Positions 27,252-40,300 are shown, counted from the first letter of the stretch. The stretch is 64,000 nt of DNA from Hydractinia symbiolongicarpus (GCF_029227915.1 NC_079884.1:3782001-3846000), one strand, 5' to 3'. The notes: a model not told the origin generated them from the sequence alone. Translations and numbers: made by a program.

Positions 27252-29751
27252 ATAATGCTGTAACACAAGAAAATGAGAAGAATTCACTAAGAGTTATAGT
27301 ATATTCTTAAAAAATTCCCCTACCTGAGCCAGAATATTCTTTGAAACGTTATGCTTATAAAGAAATTTTTACGAAGAAAAAATGCGTTTGCAGATGTTTA
27401 AAAAAGTTTCCGCCTCAATCATTTAACCAATCAGTTTTAGTAAATAAGTTTAAAACAAAAGAAGTTAATGCTTGAACGATTTGAATGACTTGATGAAATC
27501 AACATGAAATTGATTACAAAAAAATCACAACAAAAGTTAAATTAGCATCAAGCTTCGTCAATTCAATAATAGGGGTGGAATACATGAATTATTCGGTTAG
27601 CTGTTTTGCATGTGGGAATACAATAATAGCATGACTAGCGCTTGGACATTCGTTGCCATAGTTGATGCCTGACAGGACCAACTCAGCCGAGTACATTCAT
27701 TTTACGATATTAATTGTCGTATGACTTGCTTATAATTTTAAAAAACGTTGTTTTGACGTGAAATTCTGACTTATTTATATCCACAATGCACTACGCAAGT
27801 AAAAATGCATCAGTACGGGCAGGTTTCCACTGAAACAATGCTGCCTTATCCCGTCGTACTTTGTAATCTGTTTTGTCGCACTTTGTAATTTCTTCGCACT
27901 TTGTAATCCTTGCGCTAACGCACTATTCTGTCGTTTGACATCGATTCATTCGACCATTTGCTTTTAAGTGAAAATCCGCCTTTCTATACGTTTCTATAGT
28001 TTATCCGTGCTACACACTATAAAAATATTGGTTTATTTTGAGATGCACGCTCTGATAAATTTACTGTTTTTTATCCTCTGTTTAAAAATTACTTTACTGT
28101 TTTTACTCAAACCAATTGATCTGCCCAATATGATAGCAAAAAATGAGTGAGCACTTCCCTTTTTATATGATAAAAAAGTGTTAAAAACTCACTTATTTAT
28201 TTTGAGATTCCTTAAAAGTGCCAAAAATTGCAACATAATTAGTTTTTAGGACCAGGTACTATAAGAAAAAGTACTACCTGCAATCGAGGTTGTTTTTAGG
28301 CCTACTTTTATGCTGTAAATATCTTACAACAGTTCTAAAACAAGTGCTTTTTTCTTTTGCTTCGATTGATTCGTGTTATTATATGTAAATTATTTGTTGA
28401 GCGCTTTCGTCGAAACGTCTCCTTTAAAGTTGGAAAATGAATTGTTACGCTCTGAGCGCTCATTCGAATAAACACTATACTACTCACCGAAAACTAAATG
28501 CTTCGTATCTATTTTTAAATACACAGGGTTCAAAACCAGAAAAGGGCAAACTGAAAAAAAGCCCTATGAACAATAGGGGGGACGGGCTAGCAATAGAAGA
28601 ATTTTTTCATTCTTATGTTAAAAAATACTTCTTGAAACTTAAACATGGAGCGAGAGGTGAATCTATTTGGGTACTACACCTGTTTTTGCGCGGAATGTTC
28701 TGGCTTTTTCAGCAAATTTTTGTACAGGATTCCCATTTTCTGCTAGCAAAACCTGTGGTTTAATTCTAATCACGGTATCCGTACATTTGCTGGTGGATGT
28801 ATGCTGGTAAATTTCGAAGTATTTGAAATGTTTACTTTATCTAAATAATATATTGTGCGTTTGGGCTGACCATTTGCTACTCACACGAACATCGGATATA
28901 TTTCAGCGCAATTTACTTGGCCTACGCGTCTACAATGGCTGCCACAAGCCTGCTTTCCTGGTGTCTCTAGCCAAGAATTTTAAGTTTCACACAAGAATTT
29001 TAAATAATAACAAGAAACCGAAACTGTTTTAGCACTCGAACTAAGGCAACAGATAAATAAATTTATTGAAAATAATAAATAAATAAGCATGAAAAAGTTC
29101 GTATAGACGGATACAGCAAATATTGATCGATACGGCGCCCTGATTAATTTTGTTGCTACCTCCGCCGAACTCTCGTTGCATTTTAAACACTCTCACCCAC
29201 GGGTGTGAGTTAACAACAGCATGAATGAATCACCAGTAGCGATATACTCCTTTAAGTAACACATTCAAACAGAGCTATTTGGCGTAATTGACACAAACTT
29301 TGATTACATGCAGTAGTAATATTGTGTACCCCTGGACTTCATCCAAAATAACAAAGTCAGTGCAATATGAAATAAAACAAAACTAAAAAACGCAACAATT
29401 CTGGACTGATGTGCTTCTGAACAATGCAATAAAAAAATGCCGAGGTCTAGCTGTATGCAAGAAGCACCATGTCGTGACGTCATGGAAGTTAAGAATACAC
29501 AGTAGTTCTATTTTTTATGCTCTTGTAAATTCAACGGCGACGAGAATACAAAAAACAAATCCGCATTTAAATTTGAAAAAGCCTATTAAAATAGTCGGCA
29601 ACCGTAGGATTATTCAAAATTGCATAAATTAACTATTTTTGTCTGTCAGCGAAAGAAATGATTCATTCCGGCTGAAAAAAGAATATGCATTTTTAAAATT
29701 CGAAAAAGGCATTGGTACATGGAATTTAGCAAAGGTCACCGAGAATCCACA

Positions 29752-30018
29752 ATGGCTGGTGACTTAAGCAGTGCGGAGAAGGTACTGGGTAATCATTTAG
29801 CGCAAGCTAACCCCACGATTGAATTCTATATGAGGTTAATTGGGAAAGTCTTTACAGCAAAGTTGAGTCGAGGTAATTTAACAAAACATTGAAATGTCTA
29901 ATCGTACTCATTTCCCAGGGTTTGTTGCCTGATGTCAAAGCCACTTACTTGACAGCTAACGGTAACGCCGGCCTCGATGTGAAAAAGGTGACGACACATG
30001 GGATCGATGTCTAAGAAT
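29752..30018 (+). other. Two neighbouring short unidentified open frames
   Basis: A 46-codon ATG frame (29752-29892) begins MAGDLSSAEKVLGNHL. A second frame, about 29928-30018, encodes LLPDVKATYLTANGNAGLDV and ends in TAA. A potential donor (29870) and acceptor (about 29925) lie between them, but joining them there does not keep frame. The composition looks more protein-like than the surroundings. I do not recognise it. It could be a decayed gene or element fragment, or chance. Confidence 0.2.
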
Positions 30019-30370
30019 AAGTTATATCTTGAAATCCTCGGGAAAGAATCCAGATTTTTTAATGCCACAATGTAATTTTTAAAAAGTGAAGGTAATAAAA
30101 ATCATTTTTGTGAACAAGCTTTCTATGCGGACGCATCATCATAACCAGCGTTTTGCTAATTTATGCATGACATCACAACCGAAACGTTTCAGTCTAAATA
30201 ATACCGCGCCACGTTAATGCCAGAGCTTAGATCCTCTTTTCTAAATTTTGAAAGAAATGCGATTAACTCATTCTAGGTAAGTAACGCCCCAAAAGATTGA
30301 GGCAAATTTTTTAAATTAATGTGTTATGTTTATATCATGACAACAACATATATATTGTATAAAAATTCAG

Positions 30371-30478
30371 CAACCTCGATCCCAGGGCCTGTAGCGTTTC
30401 TTGATATGATAAATCATTGATTATATTATATTGATATCCTCATATCAAAAAATGCTACAGGCCCTGGGATCGAGGTTG
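30371..30478. mobile_element. 108-bp palindromic MITE with 9-bp target-site duplication
   Basis: Long inverted arms begin CAACCTCGATCCCAGGGCCT and end with the exact inverse. The element is flanked by the 9-bp direct repeat AAAATTCAG (30362-30370 and 30479-30487). A 9-bp duplication fits Mutator-like elements; the inner arms (TGATATGA-type) are imperfect. It sits about 240 bases upstream of the RRP15 start codon, so it may overlap that promoter. Confidence 0.8.
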
Positions 30479-30719
30479 AAAATTCAGGGCTTAATTGAAA
30501 TTTTATACAATATATGATTTTGCGGTAATTTAATTTTGAGATTTAAATATTTTAGACAATTCGCGAGTTAATTGTACTCATATTAATTTCATTTGCGTTT
30601 ATTTTCCACGGTGCCTTACTTAACACCGTCCTTTTTGGACAAAAGATCCTCGGAACGAGGTTGTCTGGATTCGCTACAAAATTATTGTGGACCGTGAGAA
30701 AATAAAACAAACAAACAAA

Positions 30720-33700
30720 ATGGCAGCAGAACAACGTGCTCAAGATCCTAACGAAGATGATGGAGGTATTGATGCTGATATCGAGAGTGATGATGGTACC
30801 GCTAGCCTTATTTATATTTAACTTTTCGTTTTTGAACATAATGATGTCGAAAAATGCTAGCAAGAAATTGTTGAAATGGTATAGCTAGCTAGCAGTCTAT
30901 GTATAAGTCCGTGTAGTAGTAATCACATATTTTCTTGTCCTAGCTAGACATTTAAAAACACTCTCTTAAGAATTTAATTATTCAATAATATATTCCCAAC
31001 CAAAACCTGTGCAATCAGATCAGTATAAGAAAAATTAGACTGTCCCTTGTACAAGGGTGCTGACTCGCTGAAAATACCCATAGCTATAGCTATGGACTAA
31101 AAATTTTACCTTTTTCTGATAACTCCTGAACTTGCCTGTATTATTACCCAACTTGCCCCAATTCTGGAATCTATCCGGGTTAACAATATCAAATATTAAA
31201 ATAAAAAATTTCAAGCAAGTTAACTCGGATCCAAGATTTATTCCCAAAATGCATCACTGCTTTCAATTTTGTCGATTTAACTCAGCCACACTAAAAGAGA
31301 TGACCTTCAAAGTAAACAGAATTATGTGACTTCATTAAGCAAATTGTATTAAACAAATCCTTCTTTGAGAACTCTCTGCCAACAAACTTGGGTGTGATAC
31401 TATCACAGTATATCTTCCATTATTTTTATTGTTAATTGTGGGATATCGCTAAGATTCGGACCCCCTCCTCCCCTCTTATAGCGGATTTGCCTATGTGAAA
31501 TACACACATTCAGATAAATCTTGGAAGGCTCAGGGGCGTGTTTTGTAGATAAAAGTTATCGGAATTGATGACAAGAGGAATTATGCTCACAAGCGACGAA
31601 GAATTTTCTGGTCACAAAAAAGTTTTTTAAATTTCTTAGTCCTTAGCGGATTTTTTTTCAAACTTCAGACCCCCTCCCCCCCTTAGCGGCGATATCCCAC
31701 TAACAGGGCCAAAGAAATTTTTTGAAGGCCCCTAAAGCTATGTGCAGGACTTTTAGGATGCAAGACTTGATGTCCTGCTGTTAATAAAACAATAATGAAC
31801 ACTCTTGTCAATAGCAAAGGCACGTTTAGCCCATATTATGCGTATGGAAATTTATTATGAAATTTTCTTGTGTTATTAAAAGATCTTTAAAGATGACAGT
31901 TGCTTTAATTTGCCAGCTTGAGAAAAAAAAGTTCAAATGATTATGCGCAATGAAGTTTGCTGGAAGTCATTTTGTGAGCAAAACAAAAACAGTCTTAAGT
32001 TTTTATTTCTCTACCAGTTTTTGGCAAGTCAAATTCTTGGAAATTATTTTTTCTATGGGGATGTTTTCTACAAGCATTTAGCTTGTTTTTTTTTATCGCT
32101 CAAACCTTGCTATAAATTTGTGACATTATCATGTGATCTCACAAATCAGCAAACATTTGTGAACCAAGTTGGCTTTTGTTCAATAATGGCAGCGATTGTT
32201 AACGTAATTATTTATTATTGAGGACACACATTTGGACACAAGAAATGAAAAGACCATATTGTTTTCCCAATATGTAAGAATGTTTTAATTCTAAAAAACA
32301 TATATACAATTTATATATAAAATGTATATGTTTTTTCGTTAGTTCTTCTTTGAAGTCACCTGACCAACCATAATTTTATGGGAATATTGGTATACAGAGC
32401 TAAAAAACTAGAGCATCAAAAATATGTGCTTGTTGTCTCACCCTACAACCATGCCCACCATTTATTTATCGTGCTTCACTTTAAAATTTTGACAGTGAGT
32501 GCCAAGGGTTCTAAGAACTAATTTAAAATGGTGTGTAAAAGCTTTAATCAAACGAGATATGTAAGTTATGATTAAATATCAGTGTTTAACAGGGCACACT
32601 AAAGGGAACCCGAGGTATAAAATAATGTTGGGCTTATATTATAGAGCTTAAAAAGTTGGTAAACAAGTCTTTTTAAATTTTTTAAAAAGCTCTTTTCGTT
32701 CTCAAGATATTCACATTTAAAGAATTTCAGATTTAATTATGCTGCATGAATTATGATGTCATATTTCAGTAATAGCAAATTTGAACATTTTCTTTCATCA
32801 GTAATTTTAGGCCTATTAGGGAGTGTGCATTCAAACTTTGTCAATGCATAGATATTATCAAGGTTAATTGATTAACATAATTTTTTTTGTCAAAATGACC
32901 CTTGCTCGCTCGTCCCAGGCCTCTTATTTTTTTGCTGACGACTCAATAACTCAGGATCTGCAACTTGGTTTGCAATCAAATTTTGTGGGTAAGCTTGCAT
33001 AAGCCCTATATGTTTACTCACAAAATTTGATTGCAAACCGACATGCAAATCCCAAGTTCTGGGACGAGCAAACAAGTGTCATTTTGGCAAAAAAAATCAA
33101 TTAACTTTTATAATATCTATGCATTATTTTTAGGGCTCAAATGACTTTATTTAAAGCGCCTAATCCAAGTCAAGTGCATTTTGCAAAGTCAGACCATTCT
33201 GTACACTATGTTGGATCACTTCCTTGGTCAAACATTTTGCTAAAAAAAACACCTTGTAGCTACACGAAAACAGTCCTTGTTGGGTATAAAGAAATGATGA
33301 AAATAACTGGCAAACACAAATATATATAATGAAAATTATGGAATAAATAAACTTTTTCATTCTTTTTTATTTGTTATGTGCAATAAACTAAAAATATGTA
33401 AATATGTATATTTTAGGAGACAACAATGTTAAAAATCACGGTATGGTTGCAATGGGAGATATTATTTCGAAAATTCTGGCCAAACCATTACCGGAATCTG
33501 TGGTAGGTTATTTTGAACCTTTCGAATCATTCTGTGAACATTTTGTTCTTTGCTGCTGACAATTTCTAACGAAACTTCAGCATGCTGCTACTGAGATTTC
33601 TTCTGTTCTTCAGCCTGCAATCTTGTCCAAGAGTAAGAAGTCTCAAAAGAGGAAACTGGAAATGAGGGAAGAGCTTTTAATTAAAAAGGTACCAGCTTAT

Positions 33701-35891
33701 CTTCCTACCATTTTATAATCCTCATATTTTTATTGCAGTCAATTTTTTTATTGAAATATGGTACAATGCCTATATATAAAATATATTATGAAAATTGTAG
33801 GATAAAGCTGAGGAGCGACTTGAAAAAAGAGAGAAGAACCATGTCTTACCTACACGATCAAACGCACAAAAAGAAGTTCTGCTAAAAAGGATTGCTACAA
33901 AAGGAGGTGTGTTTTCATGATTTTATTCAAAAGTTAAAACGATTGCCTTTATAAACGCCCGAGATTTTTAGGGTTGTTGTCTATTGGAGCCATTTTTAAA
34001 CTGAGCGTTAAATCCAAAAATTTGTAGAATTCCATTTTTTTACATACCTATTATCATCATAAATTCATTACTAATAAATTTTTGTCTGCTCTACATCAAT
34101 AATATCTTCATACTCATGGTCTATACGTCTAACAAATTAAAGACAATGTCCTCATTTTTATAATTTTATCTTGAAACCTGAAATGTAGTAATATAGTAAA
34201 ATTATTTTCTTTACTTTTAAACTTCCTGAATTAGGAAAACTAAAAAAAAACTTTTGATTAGGTGTTTATTAAATGGGCGTTTATATAGAGATGGGGCGTT
34301 TGTTTAAAGCATTTTGGTATAAAAATGATTGTTTTTTTCAGTTGTTAAATTGTTCAATGCTGTAAGTGCACATCAAAAGCTTGTTTCTGAGAAGATGAAG
34401 GAAGCGAAAACAGAGGCTAGAAAGTCGAAAGGTACAATTTTTATCTCTGCGAAAATACATCTTCATGAAATTATTAGAGATGACGTAATTTCTAAAATTA
34501 ATCTTTACAAAATTGAGCCCTTAGCTACAAGATTTTTAAACTATTTCTCTACTATTTCTTCTTTTTCTACATGATGATTGTATTAACTTTTTGTACAATC
34601 CATCACAAATATGTTGGCATCAGCATACAAATTTTAAATTCACTTTGTGGCATTTAAGGGGGTATAATTCTGTAATGGAAGAAGTAAATTTTTTCATTCT
34701 TTTCAACCTCTCTCAAACCCTGTCTAGTGGTGCAAGTTTTCTTTCGAAATTTCATTAGTACATTTAGATGGATTTATATTCTTATATTCTGGTCTTTAAT
34801 ATACCACATTGCATTGTAGTTAGCCCAAAACCATTCGTAGGTACTTTCTAAAGAACCCATAAGAAAATTTTCGTCTTTCGAAGTGGAGAAACGCGCCACG
34901 TATGCTCCGACCTTCGGTTTGTTTTTGTTTCTGCTAAATTTTGGAGAAATAAAGGGAATGGAAGTCAATAACTTTGATCGACACATTTCGTAGTTGATAA
35001 GAATAATTGTTAGCACCAGATATGAGAAAGTTCAAAGCTACCTTACTTCAATAAGTAGACCTGAAATTGCGAAAAACCTACAGTTTAAAGTAATTCTTTA
35101 CAAAAAATATTAAAATGGTCTATTCGCGAAATAACGCAAAAAGACCGCGAAAATTATTCTTTGTGCAGCTTTTTCACCTTTTTGATTTCCCAAAAATTAA
35201 AGCCGCTTTCCAAAGGCGATTTTGACCGCAGTTCTCAGTGTTTAACCATGGTCGTCCATAGTTGTGGCTATGTTGTGTATTTTTTTTTCTGTTTAGCTGT
35301 GGAAACTGTTACGAAGTCAAGTTTTATGGATTTATTAAAAACTAACAAAGATAAAAAGAAATCAGAAGAGGTAAATTAGACATGTGCATAACTACGTCTA
35401 TGATTTTTTATTTGACACGTTTTTACGTTTTTGTTAGAGGGTATTCGTGATTGATAAATGCTTGGTCGAGAATATTGCATTCGTCTGTAGGGCTTTTTTT
35501 GCAGTTATTAAACCCTTGTATTTCCTTTATCTTTTGTCAAAAGTGCAAGACCCTTATTATATTGATGAATATTTTACGTTCTTCACAGTAAATGCAACAG
35601 GTTAATAATTCGCTGACTATACTGACTGCTGACTTCATTAAAATTCCCAAAACTTATATTTTCTCATTTACGAAAAAGAAAACTAACAAAGCCTCCCAAA
35701 GCAATAAAAAGCTACTAATTTTTTTTCATATGTAGGAAAATAGCAAGGAAAACGACAAGCAAAATAAGAAATGGGACGTATTGCGTGATGACTTCATGTT
35801 GGGTGCATCTATGAAGGACTGGGACAAAACGAACGAAAATGAAGTGCAAGAAGAGAAAGAAGCTTCTGATAGCGAAGATACTTCAGAATAG
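30720..35891 (+). CDS. RRP15: RRP15-like ribosomal RNA processing protein
   Basis: Seven exons: 30720-30795, 33417-33502, 33614-33688, 33801-33906, 34342-34431, 35297-35370, 35736-35891. The total is 663 nt, 220 aa. RRP15 is a nucleolar protein needed for 60S pre-ribosome maturation (27S/ITS2-stage rRNA processing). Family marks are an acidic N-terminus, MGDIISKILAKPLPES, a Lys/Glu-rich helix, LLKRIATKGVVKLFNAVSAH, and the C-terminal signature VLRDDFMLGASMKDWDK, with an acidic tail. Length is somewhat below the vertebrate protein, mainly at the N-terminus. Exon 3 has two in-frame acceptors (33581 and 33614). I chose 33614 because it gives gap-free agreement with the family (LPES followed by PAILSKSKK) and has the better pyrimidine tract. 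The first intron (2.6 kb) is large and filled with MITE-like repeats. Confidence 0.93.
31438..31702. repeat. MITE-like element with GTGGGATATCG ends in RRP15 intron 1
   Basis: The left end GTGGGATATCGCTAAG is matched on the right by CTTAGCGGCGATATCCCAC (inverted, two extra bases). Both ends are followed internally by C-rich stretches (CCCCCTCCTCCCC; CCCCCTCCCCCCC), which stand out in this AT-rich sequence. No coding capacity. A target duplication is not clear. Confidence 0.55.
32843..33127. repeat. Long imperfect palindrome (fold-back element) in RRP15 intron 1
   Basis: Outer arms AATGCATAGATATTAT and its inverse, then TTTTTTTTGTCAAAATGAC against GTCATTTTGGCAAAAAAAA, then CTCGTCCCAG against CTGGGACGAG. 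Inner arms GGTTTGCAATCAAATTTTGT and its inverse surround a short centre near 32985-33020. The whole segment can fold into one hairpin. It has no open frame of note and is probably a non-autonomous transposon of the CGTCCCAG-end type. Confidence 0.75.
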
Positions 35892-37388
35892 ATTGCATTT
35901 ATTCAATTAAGAGTAATCGCAAAAAGGAAGGATGTAACAATTTTGGTTGTGGAGTTTGAATAATAACTCTATGGTTTGAAGAAGTATTGCTGTTCACGTA
36001 ACCTTGAGGAGAGAAAAAGTGTCACAAGAAATCCATCTATCTCACTCAAAGAATATGGAAAAACTGTTAAAACGAGGTTCCTGTAGTGCTTGTTGGAAGA
36101 GAACAGTTCAAGTCAGTGTTATATGTTATAGTGTGGATAACATGCAAGAAGTTAAAATATAACTGAAGTAGGGAAATTGACCTATCTTAGGGTATTTGTG
36201 ATGTCATTTCTGATCCCGGGCTTCATTTCAAATCCCCGTGACGTCCTTACATTGAAGGAGTTAAGACATTCTATAATTATACCAATTTCGTCGCTTAAGC
36301 ATTTTTTTTTAATTTGGATTTATGACCCCCGGGTACATTTTGTCCCTCCCCCCAATACACTGGCCAAGAAAGTTCAGGTTTAATATGGTTAAATAAGTAT
36401 ACTGTACGCATATTTTGCCTGTAAACTCTTATTTTCTTCAGGAAACATGTGAACAAGTCAGACAATAAACCCGTGAATTTATTTAATGGGCATTTTGGGG
36501 ATCAGATATCAATTCACAAAATTCGCAAAAATTTCTGTCATCGAAATACTTTTCAGTGTCAGTATTTACTTAGTTAATCCAGACCTCTTCCTATGCTAAA
36601 ATTCCAAAAAATTTTAAATAGTGCTCCTTAAAAAGCGCCGAGTAAGAAATTCACGTATCTTTTTTATCCCTTACTGCCGAAAAGCTAGCTGCCAGAGTCA
36701 CATCCTTTTACTTGCGTGAAGATCCATAATGGTTACCACAATTATAAAATGGTCTAATTCATGATATATGGCTAGTCAGTAAACTTAAACAGGACAGCTC
36801 TATTAAATCTTAAGTTGAGCATGCAGATCGATTGTACCTTTTATGAACCAGCATTGGCGCCAACAAAAGCCTCATGCCATATTGTCATCGTATTTGGATA
36901 AATTGAACAAATGTACAGTTATACGTTAGCACATTGAGTTTTTGTTGTCACGAGAATACTGTCGCGTAATAAACTTCTCGATTAAAACAGGACAAAAAAA
37001 TCATTTAAAATTTAATATCTGATTTTTTTCTGTAAAAATATGTCCCGCTCAAGTAAAAACAAAATTTTTCTTATATGAAAGTTAAATAAGCCAACAATTA
37101 TTCCACTGTTTTTAGCGTTCACAAAAACACTTCCTAAAGTGCTGCCACTTTTTGGTTCTAACAGATGTACCTTGGTAAGTTTGCCTGTTAAGATTGCAAT
37201 TTTGTCGTGAATATAGTCACTAATTTTCGACATTCACACATTTTCAGATAATGCTGTTATATATAACGTATGACATGTAACTTCTTTTTGTGTTTGTGTG
37301 TGAAAATGCACGTTGATAAATAGATCTGTCAAACGACCTGCAGAAAGTTCAATTTTTCCAATAAAAAACCTCTTTTTCTTTGAGATTC
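35892..37388. other. Convergent intergenic region (RRP15 and Cav2 3' UTRs)
   Basis: There is no coding signal between the RRP15 stop and the Cav2 stop on the opposite strand. The likely 3' ends meet here. AATAAA on the plus strand at 36464-36469 and TTTATT (AATAAA on the minus strand) at 36478-36483 lie nine bases apart. Small frames in this stretch have no domain. Confidence 0.55.
36464..36483. terminator. Possible bidirectional poly(A) signal
   Basis: AATAAA for RRP15 (plus) is followed nine bases later by TTTATT, which reads AATAAA for Cav2 (minus). This implies 3' UTRs of about 0.6 kb and 0.9 kb. The hexamers are seen in the sequence; their use is inference, and AT-rich DNA gives such hexamers by chance. 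Confidence 0.35.
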
Positions 37389-40300
37389 TTAGCACCAGTC
37401 GTCATCTTCATTTGACTCTGGCAAACCGTACATTTCGTATGGACTTTTACCAGACTTTATAGCAAGCGCGATTTGCTGTTTACTTGTAGATGGAGCAGCT
37501 GCCTCCTCCTGCGGTGGTTGTTCGTTGTTTACAGAATACGTAGATTGAGACAACCTTTGCGGTGGAGAGTTACGATATGAAAAAAAGTTCGCTAAGTTTG
37601 GCGTGGAGAGGTTAAAAGCCCCATTTACGCTTGGTAGTAGCTATAACAAGAAAATATTGAATTGAAAACTACTGTACCTTGGCGACGTGAAAAATAATCG
37701 AGTTTTTTATTTACCTCGCTTATATGGAAAGGTGATTTTGTTTTTACAGGTGCCACTACCGGGGGAGGTTCCTCCTCCACTATAGTCTCCTTGTGGACTG
37801 CAGAACCATTCCCATTTGACACAACCTAAAAACAACATGGTTAGCTAATACCACTTTAAAACAATAATTTTTGGTAACAGTTTCCAAATCTTAAGGTGGT
37901 TCCCTGGGAAACAAGGATTTTTTTCCAAAAAATGGTTTTTTTTCAAAATGCTTTGGCACAAAGTTGTATCATAATAAAATAGGAAGAAAAAAATTTCTTT
38001 TCTTAAATTTTTTTGATGACGTCACTAATTATGCGCATAATTAACAAATTATAGGCTAAAAACATATGGTATCTCCTAACAAGGATATCTCTAGGTAGAC
38101 TTTTCCAATCAAGATAAAACTTTGCACATGTGTTAATATTGAGTAGCTGAAGGGACTGAGTGAATTACTTTTTTAATTTTTTATCTAAATCGCATCGGGT
38201 TGGCCACCAAACTTGACTTTTCCGGAAAAGAGAATATCAATGACAACATACTAGATTCTAGGAGAAGAAAAAATAGTAAAATTGAAAAACTAATTCACAC
38301 AGTCCCTCCTAAATAGAATGAAGAACTGATGTTCGAAATTTCAGCTCAAAAGCTTGTTCCAATGAAAAGTTATCTTTGTTAGGAGTTCAAAAATCTGCAA
38401 AAATCTTGTTTTGAAATATCGGTAAAAGAAAAAAAAACAGTTTGTATAAAAAAAACTAATCTGTTCATAAACTAATAATTAAAGTCCAACAAAAGCACCA
38501 TATCCATATGTTTCCCCTTCCTCAAGCAAATTCTTATCTTCATAACCTTTTCTGGCAGCTCTCTGCCTTTTTCTGTCATTTTTAACTCTGTCAGTAGACT
38601 TGCGGTTTGACTCTTTCACACGTTTTGTGTTAGCTTTACGAAAACCAGTTTCGGTATAATAACCAGGTTCTAAACCAAGTTTGGAATATACTGGTAACAG
38701 TCCTGTTTCTCCATTGTTATATGCTATTACTGCAGATGCTACTGCTGTTTTGAAAACAGCATTTCCAACATAAACTCTTTTAGGGCATCTTGACCAGATG
38801 ACATTGTTGAGAGACTCATTTACGTTTTGTGTTTGACCATGAAGGCATTTCTTAAGTAGATCCTCACTTCCAAGGTCTTTGCTTGAAAATACAGGTGCAA
38901 TGAGGTCTGAGACAACTTTATCAATGTTTAAATGCCCTTTGTAAGTAGATTCACCAGTTATCTTATCCCTTTGATATTTACACCAAGAGTTCTCAGTTCG
39001 GGGACAGTACATGTGACGCTTTTCTTCATCAGGTTCATTTGTCGAATGAAAAAGGACAGCAGCAACAGATTTACGCATAGCATAAAGATTATCAGTGTTC
39101 TGTCTAATACCTTAAGGGAACTTATTTTGGCGGGAACTAATTTTGGCGGACGAAGGAAATCTAAAAAAAATTTAATTTTGGCGGGAACTAATTTTGGCGG
39201 ATCAACGAAATTTTTAATTTTGGCGGGAACTTATTTTGGCGGGTGGCGGTTTTTTTTAATTTTGGCGGGAACTTATTTTGGCGGGTCAGCGGATTTTTTA
39301 ATTTTGGCGGGAACTAATTTTGGCGAGTGAAGGATTTTTTCAAATTTCAACGAAAATTTTCTTTGGTAAAGATGTAGAAATAAGCATTACAAAGCAAAGA
39401 ATTTTAAAACAAATACTAAAAATCTACTCTTCTTCATCGTCTATGATAATGTCAAATGCATTCCGACTAAAGTCTATGTCATCCTCGTCACGCGTGTACT
39501 CCTCTTCTTTGTCATCGTCATTTTCGACTCGCACGTTGATGAAGCTATCCTTTAATAAATCTGGCGCATTGATTATGTCGGTTATGGGCTGAGTAATTAC
39601 ACTATTGCTTTCTGGCAGCGGTGATAGATCTTGAAAAGGGTCAAGGGATTCAAGTGAAGTGGATCCCATGCGAACTGCGTCGTAAATTCCAGATGCTTTC
39701 CACCCATTCAAAACGACTTCACGGCCATCTGCCGAAGTGATATGGTTATAAAACTGGAGGAGCCAACTTGCATGAAGAGGCTTGATGGTGGTCAGCTTTA
39801 ATTGAATATTTATATCTTCGATCTTTTTGTTAAGGGATAGCTCTTTCTCGATCTGTTTTGAATACCATTCAGTGAACAAATTTCTCATGAATTGCTTGCA
39901 ATGATTATTCACAGTAAGATCCAAGGGCTGGAATATATGTGTCATGTTACTTGGAACCAAAACCAGGAAGATGTTGTTCTTCTTCAGCAATTCGGTAACT
40001 TCCTCAGTAATTTGTCCTCGAAAGACATCGAATATTAGAAGAGCAGCTTGCTTTGGGTTATTTAACTTCTTCCTCTGGTCTTCAACGTGCTTTAGAACGA
40101 TCTCTTTGATGACTTTGATGGATTCTTGTGTATTGCTGTAGTGTTTGGGATTAACGCTTAGTGAGAACGATTCGGGGAATTCAAACTTTGGGAGGCTTTG
40201 ATTTGTTTTCCCCCCATATATCAGTTGCATTGGCAGAAAAGAACCATCAAGCGTAATAATAAAGGTACCAGTAAGGCATCTTTTGTCGGAAGATCCAACG

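Larger units (their letters stand above)
26552..30719. other. Intergenic region between TRP-like copy 2 and RRP15
   Basis: No gene I can support. It contains twin hairpins at 27164-27251, a short run of imperfect CGCACTTTGTAAT repeats at about 27850-27915, and a palindromic MITE with 9-bp target duplication at 30371-30478. Two adjacent short frames at 29752-30018 are listed separately. Frames at 28437-28763 and 28823-29032 show no domains and look spurious. Confidence 0.55.

Noticed and set aside
28437-29032. Two plus-strand frames (108 and 69 codons)
   Set aside because: No domain or homology pattern, and not linked by splice signals; likely chance.
31937-32221. 94-codon frame in RRP15 intron 1
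   Set aside because: Hydrophobic AT-rich chance frame within an intron, no acceptor/donor in phase with RRP15.
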